From Shewanella frigidimarina (GTDB lineage: Bacteria > Pseudomonadota > Gammaproteobacteria > Enterobacterales > Shewanellaceae), in NCBI RefSeq assembly GCF_003797125.1, contig NZ_RKKE01000001.1, forward strand, positions 496,001 through 560,000: a stretch of 64,000 nucleotides of DNA, in the 5' to 3' direction. The position numbers and the translations under genes were made by a program. The notes beneath the pieces are model-generated. The model was given only the letters and a program-made list of their open reading frames with translations, was not told the DNA's origin and searched no databases. The first letter of the stretch is position 1. Every line of letters begins with the position of its first letter. This document shows positions 55,990-64,000 of the stretch, piece by piece.

Positions 55990-56180
55990 AATCCATCCTA
56001 ATTATTGGTATTGGCTATGTTGTAGTGATAATTGAAAACTCATTTTTCAATTATCACTATTTTTTGTAATAACTCTAAGCTAACAAACAGGATAATAATT
56101 GCTATTAAAATATTCTTATTGAAACCGTTCGAGCGACAGATTAGAGTCTAGCGAGTCGGTTTAGCTTTCTAAAGGATTAT

Positions 56181-56861
56181 ATGATTGCAGCAATAATAGG
56201 TGCGACGGGTTTAGTGGGGAATACCTTACTTACTCGCATCATTGAAAGTGAACATTATAGTAAAGTATTGGTTATTGGCCGTTCAGCACCTAATTTGGTC
56301 GAACATCAATTTGGTGCTGAAAAAGTGCAGTTCATTTGCTGTCAACTTGACGAAATACATGAGCTGACATTAGCAGAAAAAGTGGATCATGCGTTTTGCT
56401 GTTTAGGCACCACAATCAAACAGGCGGGCAGTGAAGAAGCTTTTATTCAAGTCGATAAATTAGCCGTATTGGCTTTTGCTAAACTGATCCAAGCTCAAGC
56501 AAATCCTTCTCTTAAATTTATGGTGGTGACTGCATTAGGTGCGGATGCTAAATCAACGGTGTTTTATAACCGGATCAAAGGCGAAGTAGAGCTATCACTT
56601 AAGGCGCTATCGTTACCGGTACTTAATATTTTTCAACCGAGTTTATTATTAGGACCACGAGATAATGGCCGTTTTATGGAAGATATTGGTCAAACCCTTT
56701 TTGGTGGTTTATCGTTTCTATTTATCGGTCCGCTACGAAAATATCAGCCCATTAACGCACAAACGGTAGCTGAGTCGATGTACCAAGTGGCTTTGAAGCC
56801 TCAGGTTGCTCCCACGCATCAAATTATCACTAATGCCATGATGCATCGCTGTCATTATTAA
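56181..56861 (+). CDS. NAD(P)H-binding Rossmann protein, YbjT/HTATIP2-like
   Basis: A 226-aa cytoplasmic protein of the atypical SDR group. The nucleotide loop IIGATGLVGNTLL is at residues 5-17; FCCLGTTIKQAGSEEAF and FMVVTALGADAKSTVFYNRIKGEVELSL match the HTATIP2-like family, with YNRIKG in the position of the Tyr-x3-Lys element. The C-terminal SLLLGPRDNGRFMEDIGQ supports this. The substrate is unknown. AAAGGATTAT precedes the ATG. Divergent from the nitroreductase gene. Confidence 0.85.
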   Translation: MIAAIIGATGLVGNTLLTRIIESEHYSKVLVIGRSAPNLVEHQFGAEKVQFICCQLDEIHELTLAEKVDHAFCCLGTTIKQAGSEEAFIQVDKLAVLAFAKLIQAQANPSLKFMVVTALGADAKSTVFYNRIKGEVELSLKALSLPVLNIFQPSLLLGPRDNGRFMEDIGQTLFGGLSFLFIGPLRKYQPINAQTVAESMYQVALKPQVAPTHQIITNAMMHRCHY

Positions 56862-56972
56862 TAATACTACTCTCGACAACTATGCTGCTTTATGACAAGT
56901 TAATACACCTCTAATGTTCAATGCTAACGACATAAGACGAGTCAAAGTAACCATAACGTAAGGAGAATAGGA

Positions 56973-57146
56973 ATGAGTGATGATAATGATTTAACTTTAA
57001 ATGAAGTCTGTGAAATACTCGACAAAAGCCCTACTACGATTAAGCGTTATGCTCGCGAAAACTTACTGTTTACTGAACAAAACGGTAATGTGCTTAGTTT
57101 TAACAAAGCTGAAGTAATGCGTTATCGAGCGTGTTCTGAACATTAA
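56973..57146 (+). CDS. Small helix-turn-helix protein (57 aa)
   Basis: A 57-aa open frame starting at the ATG at 56973, behind AAGGAGAATAGGA, a very good ribosome binding site. The protein has LTLNEVCEILDKSPTTIKRY followed by ARENLLFTEQNGNVLSFNKAEVMRY (given here in two parts), a pattern of MerR/excisionase-type winged helix-turn-helix proteins: helix, turn, recognition helix (TTIKRYAREN), wing, third helix. No effector domain is present. It ends at a strong terminator shared with the nqr operon. Its targets are unknown; the nearest gene on its strand is the Rossmann protein 111 nt upstream. Confidence 0.75.
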   Translation: MSDDNDLTLNEVCEILDKSPTTIKRYARENLLFTEQNGNVLSFNKAEVMRYRACSEH

Positions 57147-57168
57147 TATAGACTTAGGCTTATTTGCT

Positions 57169-57208
57169 AAAAAATCCCCAACCGTCAATGACAGTATGGG
57201 GATTTTTT
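57169..57208. terminator. Bidirectional terminator between the HTH gene and nqrF
   Basis: AAAAAATCCCCA pairs with TGGGGATTTTTT (12 bp) around a 16-nt loop. It lies 22 nt after the HTH stop and about 115 nt after the nqrF stop on the other strand. Confidence 0.88.
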
Positions 57209-57322
57209 ATTGATACGCTCAGTTCATATTCTTATTTACAGGTGCTAAGCAGCACTTTGATGAGTAAATATGAATGACCAAACATGGGCTAGCAAACCTA
57301 AATTAGCCAATGATCAGCAGCT

Positions 57323-58540
57323 TTAGTCACCAAAATCATCTAGCAAGATGTTTTCAGACTCGACACCCAAACTTTCTAGCATGGCTATCACTGACGCATT
57401 CATGATCGGAGGACCACACATATAAAACTCACAGTCTTCCGGCGCTTTATGTTGTTTCAAGTAATTCTCATACAGCACGGTATGAATAAAGCCGGTATAA
57501 CCCGTCCAATTATCTTCAGGTAGTGGATCAGACAAAGCAACATGCCAAACAAAGTTGTCGTTTTCAGCGGCTAGTTGATCAAAATCTTGTTGATAGAACA
57601 CTTCACGAGTTGAGCGAGCACCATACCAAAAACTCATTTTACGTTTGGTTTTAACACTTTTTAATTGGTTAAATATGTGCGATCGCATCGGTGCCATACC
57701 CGCACCACCACCAACAAACACCATTTCAGCATCGGTTTCTTTGACAAAAAACTCACCAAATGGTCCTGAAATCGTTACCTTATCACCGGCTTTTAAATTA
57801 AAAATATACGACGACATTTTTCCTGGTGGTAAACCAGCTTTAGGCGGCGTTGCAATACGCACGTTTAGCATAATAGTCCCCTTTTCATCAGGGTAGTTTG
57901 CCATTGAATAAGCTCGTAATACGTCTTCATCAACGGTAGACACTAAATCGAATAAACCGTATTTAACCCAATCGCCACGATACTCTTCAGGAATATCAAA
58001 ATCGGCATAACGAACTTTATGCGCAGGCGCTTCAATTTGAATGTAACCACCGGCTTTAAACAACACATCTTCACCGTCGGGAATTTTTAATAACAGCTCT
58101 TTAATAAACGTCGCTTGGTTATTATTTGAAATAACCTCACATTGCCATTTTTTAACCCCAAAAATTTCTTCATCAATCTCAAGTTCCATGTCGGTTCGCA
58201 CGGTAACTTGGCATGCCAAACGGCAACCTTCTTTGGCTTCTTTTTTTGAAATATGATCAAGTTCGGTCGCTAAAATATCACCGCCACCGGCTTTCACTTT
58301 TACGCGACATTGGCCACATGTACCACCACCGCCACACGCCGATGGTATAAAAATATGTTGCCCAGACAAGGCGCCCAATAACTTATCACCAGCAGGAGTT
58401 TGCACGCTTTTACTAGCGTCATCATTAATGCTAATAGTGACATCATTGGTGTTCACTAACTTACGTTTGGCAGCTAAAATCACCACCACTAGCAAACTTA
58501 CCACTATGGTAAACATGCCAATACCTATTGCCATTTCCAT
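57323..58540 (-). CDS. nqrF: Na+-translocating NADH:quinone reductase subunit F (NADH entry)
   Basis: A 405-aa subunit that takes electrons from NADH. It has an N-terminal membrane helix ([19 protein letters not shown], residues 10-28), a 2Fe-2S ferredoxin domain with ligands Cys69, Cys75, Cys78 and Cys110 ([17 protein letters not shown]), an FAD domain (RAYSMANYP) and an NADH domain ([31 protein letters not shown]). Length is as for Vibrio NqrF (407 aa). It is the last gene of nqrABCDEF, 24 nt after nqrE; no apbE follows, so the flavin transferase for NqrB and NqrC is elsewhere. Confidence 0.97.
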   Translation of the reverse strand: MEMAIGIGMFTIVVSLLVVVILAAKRKLVNTNDVTISINDDASKSVQTPAGDKLLGALSGQHIFIPSACGGGGTCGQCRVKVKAGGGDILATELDHISKKEAKEGCRLACQVTVRTDMELEIDEEIFGVKKWQCEVISNNNQATFIKELLLKIPDGEDVLFKAGGYIQIEAPAHKVRYADFDIPEEYRGDWVKYGLFDLVSTVDEDVLRAYSMANYPDEKGTIMLNVRIATPPKAGLPPGKMSSYIFNLKAGDKVTISGPFGEFFVKETDAEMVFVGGGAGMAPMRSHIFNQLKSVKTKRKMSFWYGARSTREVFYQQDFDQLAAENDNFVWHVALSDPLPEDNWTGYTGFIHTVLYENYLKQHKAPEDCEFYMCGPPIMNASVIAMLESLGVESENILLDDFGD

Positions 58541-58564
58541 TAAATAACCCTTCTCTTCAATGCG

Positions 58565-59173
58565 TTATAACGTAATGCCCGCAAATGACATAAAGCCCAG
58601 AGCCATTAAGCCGGTGGTGATAAAGGTAATCCCAATGCCTTGCAACCCATCAGGAATAGCATGAAACTTCATTCGTTCACGAAGTCCCGCTAATAACACA
58701 ATAGCCATCGCCCAACCAACGGCAGAACCTGACGCAAACACCACAGACTCAGTAAAGTTATAGTCACGGTTGGCCATAAAAATGACCCCAGCAAAAATGG
58801 CACAGTTCACCGTTAATAACGGTAAAAAGATCCCTAATGACTGATATAAAGTTGGAATATAACGGTCTAAAAACATTTCTAAGATTTGCACCAACGCAGC
58901 AATGACCCCAATAAAGGTAATCAACTGTAAATAGCTTAAATTCAGCTCAGGAAACCCAGCCCAAGCTAATGCGCCTGGCGCTAAGATATTGACGTAGATA
59001 ATTTGGTTTAATGGCACAGCCAGCACCATGACCACAATCACCGCAATGCCTAAGCCAAATGCAGTAGAGACCTTTTTCGACACAGCTAAAAAGGTGCACA
59101 TACCCAAGAAAAATGACAGCGCCATGTTGTCGATAAACGCCGCTTGGATAAATAAATTAATATAGTGTTCCAT
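58565..59173 (-). CDS. nqrE: Na+-translocating NADH:quinone reductase subunit E
   Basis: A 202-aa inner-membrane subunit with six helices. It starts [28 protein letters not shown], and carries the conserved Cys in [10 protein letters not shown] and the second in [13 protein letters not shown], the pair that binds an intramembrane Fe-S centre with NqrD. Length matches Vibrio NqrE (198 aa). A nearby paralogue family is RnfA, but the operon fixes it as Nqr. It is 9 nt after nqrD. Confidence 0.97.
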   Translation of the reverse strand: MEHYINLFIQAAFIDNMALSFFLGMCTFLAVSKKVSTAFGLGIAVIVVMVLAVPLNQIIYVNILAPGALAWAGFPELNLSYLQLITFIGVIAALVQILEMFLDRYIPTLYQSLGIFLPLLTVNCAIFAGVIFMANRDYNFTESVVFASGSAVGWAMAIVLLAGLRERMKFHAIPDGLQGIGITFITTGLMALGFMSFAGITL

Positions 59174-59182
59174 GCTGTTTCC

Positions 59183-59803
59183 TTATCCGCGCTTACGCTG
59201 AATGATTTTAATGACCCAAATCATCACGCCAATTAAAAAGAACGCGCTGGGTGGTAAAGTGAACATTTCATTAGCAAGATACCAACCGCCATTTTCAATA
59301 GTGGTAAATATGTTGTGACCAAACAAAGTACCACGCCCCAGTAGCTCACGAATAAACGCCACGCCCATTAAAATTAAGCCATAACCTAAAGCATTGCCCA
59401 AGGCATCAAATACGGCTAAATGAGGCGGATGTTTCATCGCAAAGGCTTCAGCTCGGCCCATAATGATACAGTTAGTGATGATCAAACTGACAAACACAGA
59501 TAACTGTTTTGACAATTCATACGCCACGTCTTGTAACACCATGTCGACAATAATCACCAACGAGGCAATCACCGTCATTTGCGCAATAATCCGCACACTA
59601 TTAGGAATAAAATTGCGGATACTTGAAATAATCAAGTTAGAAAAGACCAACACAAAGGTCACAGCAAGTGTCATGACGAATGCAGTTTGCATCGAATTAC
59701 TGACCGCTAATGCCGAACACACACCTAATACCTGTATTGCCACAGGGTTATTAGCCATAATTGGCGATGTTAGGATCTCACGAGTTGAAATAGCACGACT
59801 CAT
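59183..59803 (-). CDS. nqrD: Na+-translocating NADH:quinone reductase subunit D
   Basis: A 206-aa inner-membrane subunit with six helices, homologous to RnfE. Signatures are [19 protein letters not shown] near the N-terminus and [20 protein letters not shown], each holding a conserved Cys that pairs with those of NqrE. Length is as for Vibrio NqrD (210 aa). The start MSRAISTRE directly follows the nqrC stop. Confidence 0.97.
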   Translation of the reverse strand: MSRAISTREILTSPIMANNPVAIQVLGVCSALAVSNSMQTAFVMTLAVTFVLVFSNLIISSIRNFIPNSVRIIAQMTVIASLVIIVDMVLQDVAYELSKQLSVFVSLIITNCIIMGRAEAFAMKHPPHLAVFDALGNALGYGLILMGVAFIRELLGRGTLFGHNIFTTIENGGWYLANEMFTLPPSAFFLIGVMIWVIKIIQRKRG

Positions 59804-60571
59804 TTACTTACCCTCCGCAGCTAACGTGTGTAGATAGGTTTGATACCCTTCAACGCCAAACCAAAACTCGACTAAGCGTTGAATACCTACGCCCGTGCGC
59901 GTCGCACCACTAACACCATCGATGCCGTGAATGTCGCCGTCTTTAGCGCCGCCTTTAATAACCTTAATGGCAATTTTGCCTTTTTCATTAAACAGCTTTT
60001 TGCCTTTCCATAGTGCTAACCATTGTGGGTCGGTAACAAAGTCAGCAATACCAGGGGTTTCGCCATGCTCATAAAACACGATGTTTTCAATAGTGTTTAA
60101 GTCTGGTTTTATCGCCATGTAACCGTAAATAATCGACCACAAACCTTTGCCATAAATCGGCATCACAATGCTGGCAAGTTGGCCATTGGTGTCATACACC
60201 TCAAAAATACGAATGTCGTTCGCCATGGTTTTAATTTTGGCAGTGTCTTTTTTCGGTTTAGAAGATGTTTCTGGGTTAATCGATGCCATGCGCTCATCAA
60301 AATCAAGTAAATTGGCTTTTTCAGTTACCTTACCTGTCGCTAAGTTAACCATCTTAGGTTTCACTCGTTGGGCAAATAACTCGCTAAAGTCACCTTGACT
60401 GATGTCGATGTCAGCAGCCTTTAACACAAACTGCTGCACTTCTTCGCGCTTTTTAGCCAGCTTACGTTCTTTTAAAATCTCCACGGTACCGGTGATCATA
60501 AATGAGCAAACTAGACTTAAAATGATGATAAAAACCATTGTTCCAGCGACTGAATCTTTCTTAAAGGCCAT
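59804..60571 (-). CDS. nqrC: Na+-translocating NADH:quinone reductase subunit C (covalent FMN)
   Basis: A 255-aa subunit with one N-terminal membrane helix (VAGTMVFIIILSLVCSFMITG) and a periplasmic flavin domain. FMN is bound covalently to the Thr of SGAT in IDGVSGATRTGVGIQRLV near residue 224. GLWSIIYGYMAIKPD and EHGETPGIAD are typical. Its start overlaps the nqrB 3' end by 11 nt. ApbE is needed for flavinylation and is not seen in the window. Confidence 0.97.
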   Translation of the reverse strand: MAFKKDSVAGTMVFIIILSLVCSFMITGTVEILKERKLAKKREEVQQFVLKAADIDISQGDFSELFAQRVKPKMVNLATGKVTEKANLLDFDERMASINPETSSKPKKDTAKIKTMANDIRIFEVYDTNGQLASIVMPIYGKGLWSIIYGYMAIKPDLNTIENIVFYEHGETPGIADFVTDPQWLALWKGKKLFNEKGKIAIKVIKGGAKDGDIHGIDGVSGATRTGVGIQRLVEFWFGVEGYQTYLHTLAAEGK

Positions 60572-61775
60572 GACGTTTTAGTCTCCGTTTGATATTAGCT
60601 TGAGCGACTAGGTAGTCGAACAACGGTGCCCATAAATTAGTAAACAAAATGGCTAGCATAATGCCCTCTGGCATTTTGGCATTCAGTAAACGAATAATAA
60701 TGGTCATAAAACCAATCGTAAAACCGAACGCAAATTTAGCCTTGCGGGTATATGACGCCGTTACCGGATCGGTGGCCATAAACATCATCCCCAGTGCAAA
60801 ACCACCAGTGACCAAATGCCATGTCCACGGCATTGCCGACATAGGATTTCTGCTAGAACCGAAATAGTTAAACAACAAAACGGTAATGATCATACCTAGC
60901 ATCACACCAGCTACCACACGCCAATCAGCTACGCGGGTAAGCAGTAAAATACCACCACCAATAAGAATGGCTAAGGTACTGGTTTCACCAACGGCACCAG
61001 GGGTAAAGCCTAAAAAGGCATCCCACCAAGTACTGTCGCTTAATACGCTAAACCAGCTCACATCGATAAAGCTTAATTTTTTAGCCACGGTAAGGGTTAG
61101 CGTCGTTGCACCAGAAAAGCCATCAACCGCTACAAACTGGCTTAATGACACCACCTCTGTTGGGTATGCAAAATAAATAAATGCATATCCCGCCAGTGCA
61201 GGGTTTAAAAAGTTGTAACCCATACCACCAAACATCTCTTTTGCCACGACCACACCAAAACTAAGGCCCAAGGCCACAATCCATAACGGCGTAGAGATAG
61301 GTAAAATAAGTGAGAACAATAACGCGGTGATAAAGAAGCCTTCGTGCAGTTCTTGGCGGCGCACTTTGGCAAATACCACTTCCCACACCAAACTGACCAC
61401 CAACGCAGTTAAGTAAAATGGCACATAAAAACTGGCACCATAGGCAAACAAACTGATTAAACCAGCGCTTTGCGTAAGTGGGCCAAACAGTAAGCTATAA
61501 AAGGCAAGTTGCCATACATCCGGCTGTGTTGCCCCGGCAATAATGGCTATTTGAGCCTGCAGGCCAATGTTGTACATGCCCAATAACATTGCAGGAAATA
61601 AGCACATGCCCACAATGTGCATGGTGCGCTTAACATCAATCGCATCACGAATATGCACATCACCTTTGGTGCTACGACCATTGGCTATCCACAACGAACG
61701 TAAATAGCTGCGCATCGAGTCGCCATGAGCGTAATAGCTGTCTTGTTTGCTGGGCTTTTTCTGTTGCTGACTCAT
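60561..61775 (-). CDS. nqrB: Na+-translocating NADH:quinone reductase subunit B (Na+ channel, covalent FMN)
   Basis: A 404-aa inner-membrane subunit with about ten helices. FMN is attached covalently to the Thr of SGAT in AVDGFSGATTLTLTV near residue 222. Other signatures are MFGGMGYNFLNPALAGYAFIYFAYP and GGFALGMMFMATDPVTASYTRKAK. The start is set at MSQQQKKPSKQDSYY (61775), where ATG overlaps the nqrA stop (TAATG); the longer frame would overlap nqrA by 30 nt. Length fits Vibrio NqrB (415 aa). Confidence 0.97.
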   Translation of the reverse strand: MSQQQKKPSKQDSYYAHGDSMRSYLRSLWIANGRSTKGDVHIRDAIDVKRTMHIVGMCLFPAMLLGMYNIGLQAQIAIIAGATQPDVWQLAFYSLLFGPLTQSAGLISLFAYGASFYVPFYLTALVVSLVWEVVFAKVRRQELHEGFFITALLFSLILPISTPLWIVALGLSFGVVVAKEMFGGMGYNFLNPALAGYAFIYFAYPTEVVSLSQFVAVDGFSGATTLTLTVAKKLSFIDVSWFSVLSDSTWWDAFLGFTPGAVGETSTLAILIGGGILLLTRVADWRVVAGVMLGMIITVLLFNYFGSSRNPMSAMPWTWHLVTGGFALGMMFMATDPVTASYTRKAKFAFGFTIGFMTIIIRLLNAKMPEGIMLAILFTNLWAPLFDYLVAQANIKRRLKRHGL

Positions 61776-63166
61776 TAACCTTCCCTCTCGATAATATCTA
61801 GGCAAGCACGAAGTTCTTTACCAAAGTCATACTTTCCTGGGCACACAAAAGTGCACAACGCTAAATCTTCTTCATCTAGCTCTAATGCACCAAGTAGTTG
61901 TGCCTCATCGGTATCACGCACCACTAAATCACGTACTAACAAGATGGGTAAAATATCAAGCGGCATAACGCGGGCCAGTTGACCAAATGCCATCATGGCG
62001 CGCGGAGACCCACCAGCATTAGTGGTGAAATCAAACAGTTTTTTGGTGCGACTAAAACCTGACATCATGATGCCGGTAAGTGAGAATTTGCTGCTGTCAT
62101 GACGCACCCAAGGCAACAACTCTTGACGTTCATTTTCAGTCAATACACTTATTTGATTATGGAATCGACCTAGGAAGTCGTACACATCTGCAGCGGTATG
62201 GCCTGACAATAATGACCCAGACACAATGCGCGACTGTCGCTGGTCAATTTCACCATTTACCCATTCGCTTAACTTTGCGCCTAACTGGGTACGCACTAAA
62301 CGAGGCTTTAATACATTAGGCCCGCCTAGCGCGACGATACGGTCGGTATACAATTCACCGGTTAAAAACAGTTTGCCGAAGGCAATCACGTCTTGATAAC
62401 CCACATGCCACACCTGGCGTTCAATACTGGCTGGTAATAGGAAATGAATGTGAGTACCGACTAATCCAGCTGGGTGCACGCCGTTAAAGCGCTGCACACT
62501 GACTTTCGATAAGTCGTATTCACTGCTAGCATCTGCCAATAACGAAGCGCCATCATCTTGGCATAAATACACTTTTTCGGTGGTCAAAAACGTTAGGGCA
62601 AATAATCCGGCTTGGAAAGCCTGTGGTTGAGTGGCAATAATGACACGCGGATCGGGCGCAAGAGGATTAGTATCAATAGCAGTAACAAATATCCCTGCAG
62701 GCGCTACATCTAATTGGGGTACGCGAGAAAAAGGACGCGTACGCAGCGCAGTCCATAAGCCACTGCGGACTAAACCATCTTTAACTGCTTGATGTGATAG
62801 CGCATGAATATCCACTGATTTGAGAATAATGGCAGGTTCTTGCGTGGCATCACAATCAATCACTACCGACTGCAGTACACGACGCTCTCCGCGATTAATC
62901 GCGCAAACAACTCCGCTTGCTGGCGCAGTAAACAACACGCCAGGGGTTTTCTTGTCTTCAAACAGCACTTGGCCTTTGACGACATGATCACCTACTTCAA
63001 CCGACATTGTTGGCTTTAAGCCGACATATTCTTCACCAATTAACGCCACTTGGGTCGTTTTAGGTGCGTCATCTATTTGCTGCAGTGGTTCTCCAGCAAT
63101 CGGGATATCAAGTCCGCGCTTAATAGTTATTACTGGATTGTTAGCACCAGCCATCACATTCACCAT
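61775..63166 (-). CDS. nqrA: Na+-translocating NADH:quinone reductase subunit A
   Basis: A 463-aa cytoplasmic-side subunit that docks on NqrB. Signatures are ITIKRGLDIPIAGEPLQQI near the N-terminus, GVLFTAPASGVVCAINRGERRVLQS, HPAGLVGTHIHFLLPA, and the C-terminal LCTFVCPGKYDFGKELR. It is about 15 aa longer than Vibrio NqrA (446 aa) at the N-terminus; starts at 63166 and 63154 are both possible and neither has a strong ribosome binding site. It is the first gene of nqrABCDEF; the promoter should lie at 63167-63300. Confidence 0.96.
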   Translation of the reverse strand: MVNVMAGANNPVITIKRGLDIPIAGEPLQQIDDAPKTTQVALIGEEYVGLKPTMSVEVGDHVVKGQVLFEDKKTPGVLFTAPASGVVCAINRGERRVLQSVVIDCDATQEPAIILKSVDIHALSHQAVKDGLVRSGLWTALRTRPFSRVPQLDVAPAGIFVTAIDTNPLAPDPRVIIATQPQAFQAGLFALTFLTTEKVYLCQDDGASLLADASSEYDLSKVSVQRFNGVHPAGLVGTHIHFLLPASIERQVWHVGYQDVIAFGKLFLTGELYTDRIVALGGPNVLKPRLVRTQLGAKLSEWVNGEIDQRQSRIVSGSLLSGHTAADVYDFLGRFHNQISVLTENERQELLPWVRHDSSKFSLTGIMMSGFSRTKKLFDFTTNAGGSPRAMMAFGQLARVMPLDILPILLVRDLVVRDTDEAQLLGALELDEEDLALCTFVCPGKYDFGKELRACLDIIEREG

Positions 63167-63512
63167 CTAAAAAAATTCGATAGCTCATGTTATATGTTTG
63201 CAACTACTAATATAGTAACTAAGATCACACTCCGAGTGAGGACTGTAATTTTGGAACACAACCGAATGCCAGATTTGTGAAGCAGGTCAATATATTGTCT
63301 CGAGATAAAACTATTTATGTAATTTACGTGTCAAAAGGGTTGTTACATTCCGGCAGTATTAGCGGTACATGTTATAACCAATAATCGATAAAAAAAGCCG
63401 CGACTAGGTTGATTAGCACCTACCGATTAAGCTTGATTACACCGCACCCAAAACAGCCATAACTTATGTTCTATCGCGCTAGGCTAAGAGTTTACTCTGT
63501 TGATTGTTTAAT
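63167..63512. other. Intergenic region upstream of nqrA
   Basis: No gene is seen. The left side should hold the nqr promoter on the minus strand; an inverted repeat CACTC-CGAGTG lies at about 63229-63239 and A+T-rich -10 candidates follow it. The right side lies downstream of the cydC stop on the same strand; I do not see a strong terminator for it. Confidence 0.5.
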
Positions 63513-64000
63513 TTAATCCGCTAACTGTTGAATTAGTCGACCTTGCTGAAAAAGGTACACGCAATCCATTTGCTCTAACGCGGTCAAACGATGACTTATC
63601 ATTAACAGGGTTTTATACTCAGCAAAATCGAGCAACACGTTAAGGATTTCACGCTCGGTACGTTTATCTAATCCTTCAGTCGGTTCATCGAGCAATAACA
63701 AAGGAGCGTCACGCAATAATGCCCTTGCGACCCCAATTCTGCGCTGCTCACCACCCGATAATTGTCGGCCGCCCTCACCTATCCAGCAATCTAATGGTTT
63801 ATCGCCCTGCAACAAGGTTTGTAAGCCAACACGCTGTAATACTTCTATTAAACGGTGATCATGAGCTTTTTTGGCTTCATCTGGCAAATAGGCCAACGCC
63901 AAGGCTAAATTGTCACGTAAGGTGCCAGAAAACAGATAAACTCGCTGGCTCACCACTGTCATCGCCGCACGAAGATTGGCATCGCTGTAGGCATTTATTG
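63513..64000 (-). CDS. cydC: Cysteine/glutathione ABC exporter subunit CydC, C-terminal part (truncated by window edge)
   Basis: The last 162 residues of an ABC transporter; the frame continues past the right edge. It shows part of the nucleotide-binding domain: YSDANLRAAMTVVSQRVYLFSGTLRDNLALA (Q-loop; cut here to two parts in reading), the ABC signature EGGRQLSGGEQRRIGVARALL, Walker B LLLLDEPTEGLDKRTE and the H-loop MISHRLTALEQ. The sequence GLDKRTE with EGGRQLSGGE is close to E. coli CydC, which with CydD exports cysteine and glutathione to the periplasm and is required for cytochrome bd assembly. CydD would be expected beyond the edge. Confidence 0.85.
   Translation of the reverse strand, partial: INAYSDANLRAAMTVVSQRVYLFSGTLRDNLALALAYLPDEAKKAHDHRLIEVLQRVGLQTLLQGDKPLDCWIGEGGRQLSGGEQRRIGVARALLRDAPLLLLDEPTEGLDKRTEREILNVLLDFAEYKTLLMISHRLTALEQMDCVYLFQQGRLIQQLAD

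Noticed and set aside
1..64000. tRNA, rRNA, CRISPR arrays and intact insertion sequences
   Set aside because: No cloverleaf-like sequence, no regularly spaced repeat of 24-40 bp and no transposase-like protein was seen in any frame.

Overview
The window looks like chromosomal DNA of a marine gammaproteobacterium, most likely Shewanella or a close relative. Pointers are the complete Na+-pumping NADH:quinone reductase operon, the folX-folE-folM cluster, the cobA-cysD-cysN-SLC13-cysC operon near cysJIH, a DUF3581-like gene, and the ygfB/zapA/6S RNA/fau block. This assignment comes from gene content and protein similarity recalled from memory; no database was searched. No tRNA, rRNA, CRISPR array or intact insertion sequence was seen.

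Layout. Positions 1-3.7 kb are accessory and visibly A+T rich: the 3' end of a two-gene unit of unknown role (possibly defence), an exported beta-barrel-like protein, and a repeat-rich gap. From 3.7 to 13.2 kb lies a housekeeping block: gcvT-gcvH-gcvP, two ubiquinone hydroxylases (ubiI, ubiH) and ygfB on the minus strand, then zapA, 6S RNA and fau on the plus strand. From 13.5 to 17.1 kb are metY, behind a MetJ-type operator, and the pterin cluster folX-folE-folM. From 17.2 to 30.1 kb are a DCC protein with an SDR, mdh, two GNAT acetyltransferases, an RNase H with a hybrid-binding domain, a beta-repeat exported protein, yjjX, an ankyrin-like membrane protein, tas, the cysteine desulfurase pair csdA-csdE, and a Tat-exported M19 dipeptidase homologue that seems to lack metal ligands.

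From 30.2 to 44.2 kb is assimilatory sulfate reduction: sulfate uptake (SLC13), activation (cysDN, cysC), siroheme synthesis (cobA) and reduction to sulfide (cysH, cysI, cysJ), in two minus-strand operons separated by pldA and an unrecognised 574-aa protein. With csdA-csdE and metY, much of the local gene set handles sulfur. From 44.7 to 48.8 kb are the proton-translocating transhydrogenase pntAB, behind a structured leader, and a PAS-GGDEF cyclase. From 49.6 to 57.1 kb are a hot-dog-like protein, a TetR regulator, hldE with an exported HExxH protein, an LpxL-type acyltransferase, small oxidoreductases and a 57-aa helix-turn-helix protein. From 57.3 to 63.2 kb is nqrABCDEF, and the right edge cuts the gene for CydC.

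Most of the window is conserved core genome. The main oddities are the left-edge pair, a dispersed hairpin repeat family (about 3.0, 3.5 and 13.4 kb), a 12-bp repeat that gives folE five in-frame stops, a 24-bp perfect inverted repeat at 54.7 kb, a degenerate M19 protein, and an uncharacterised exported HExxH protein.
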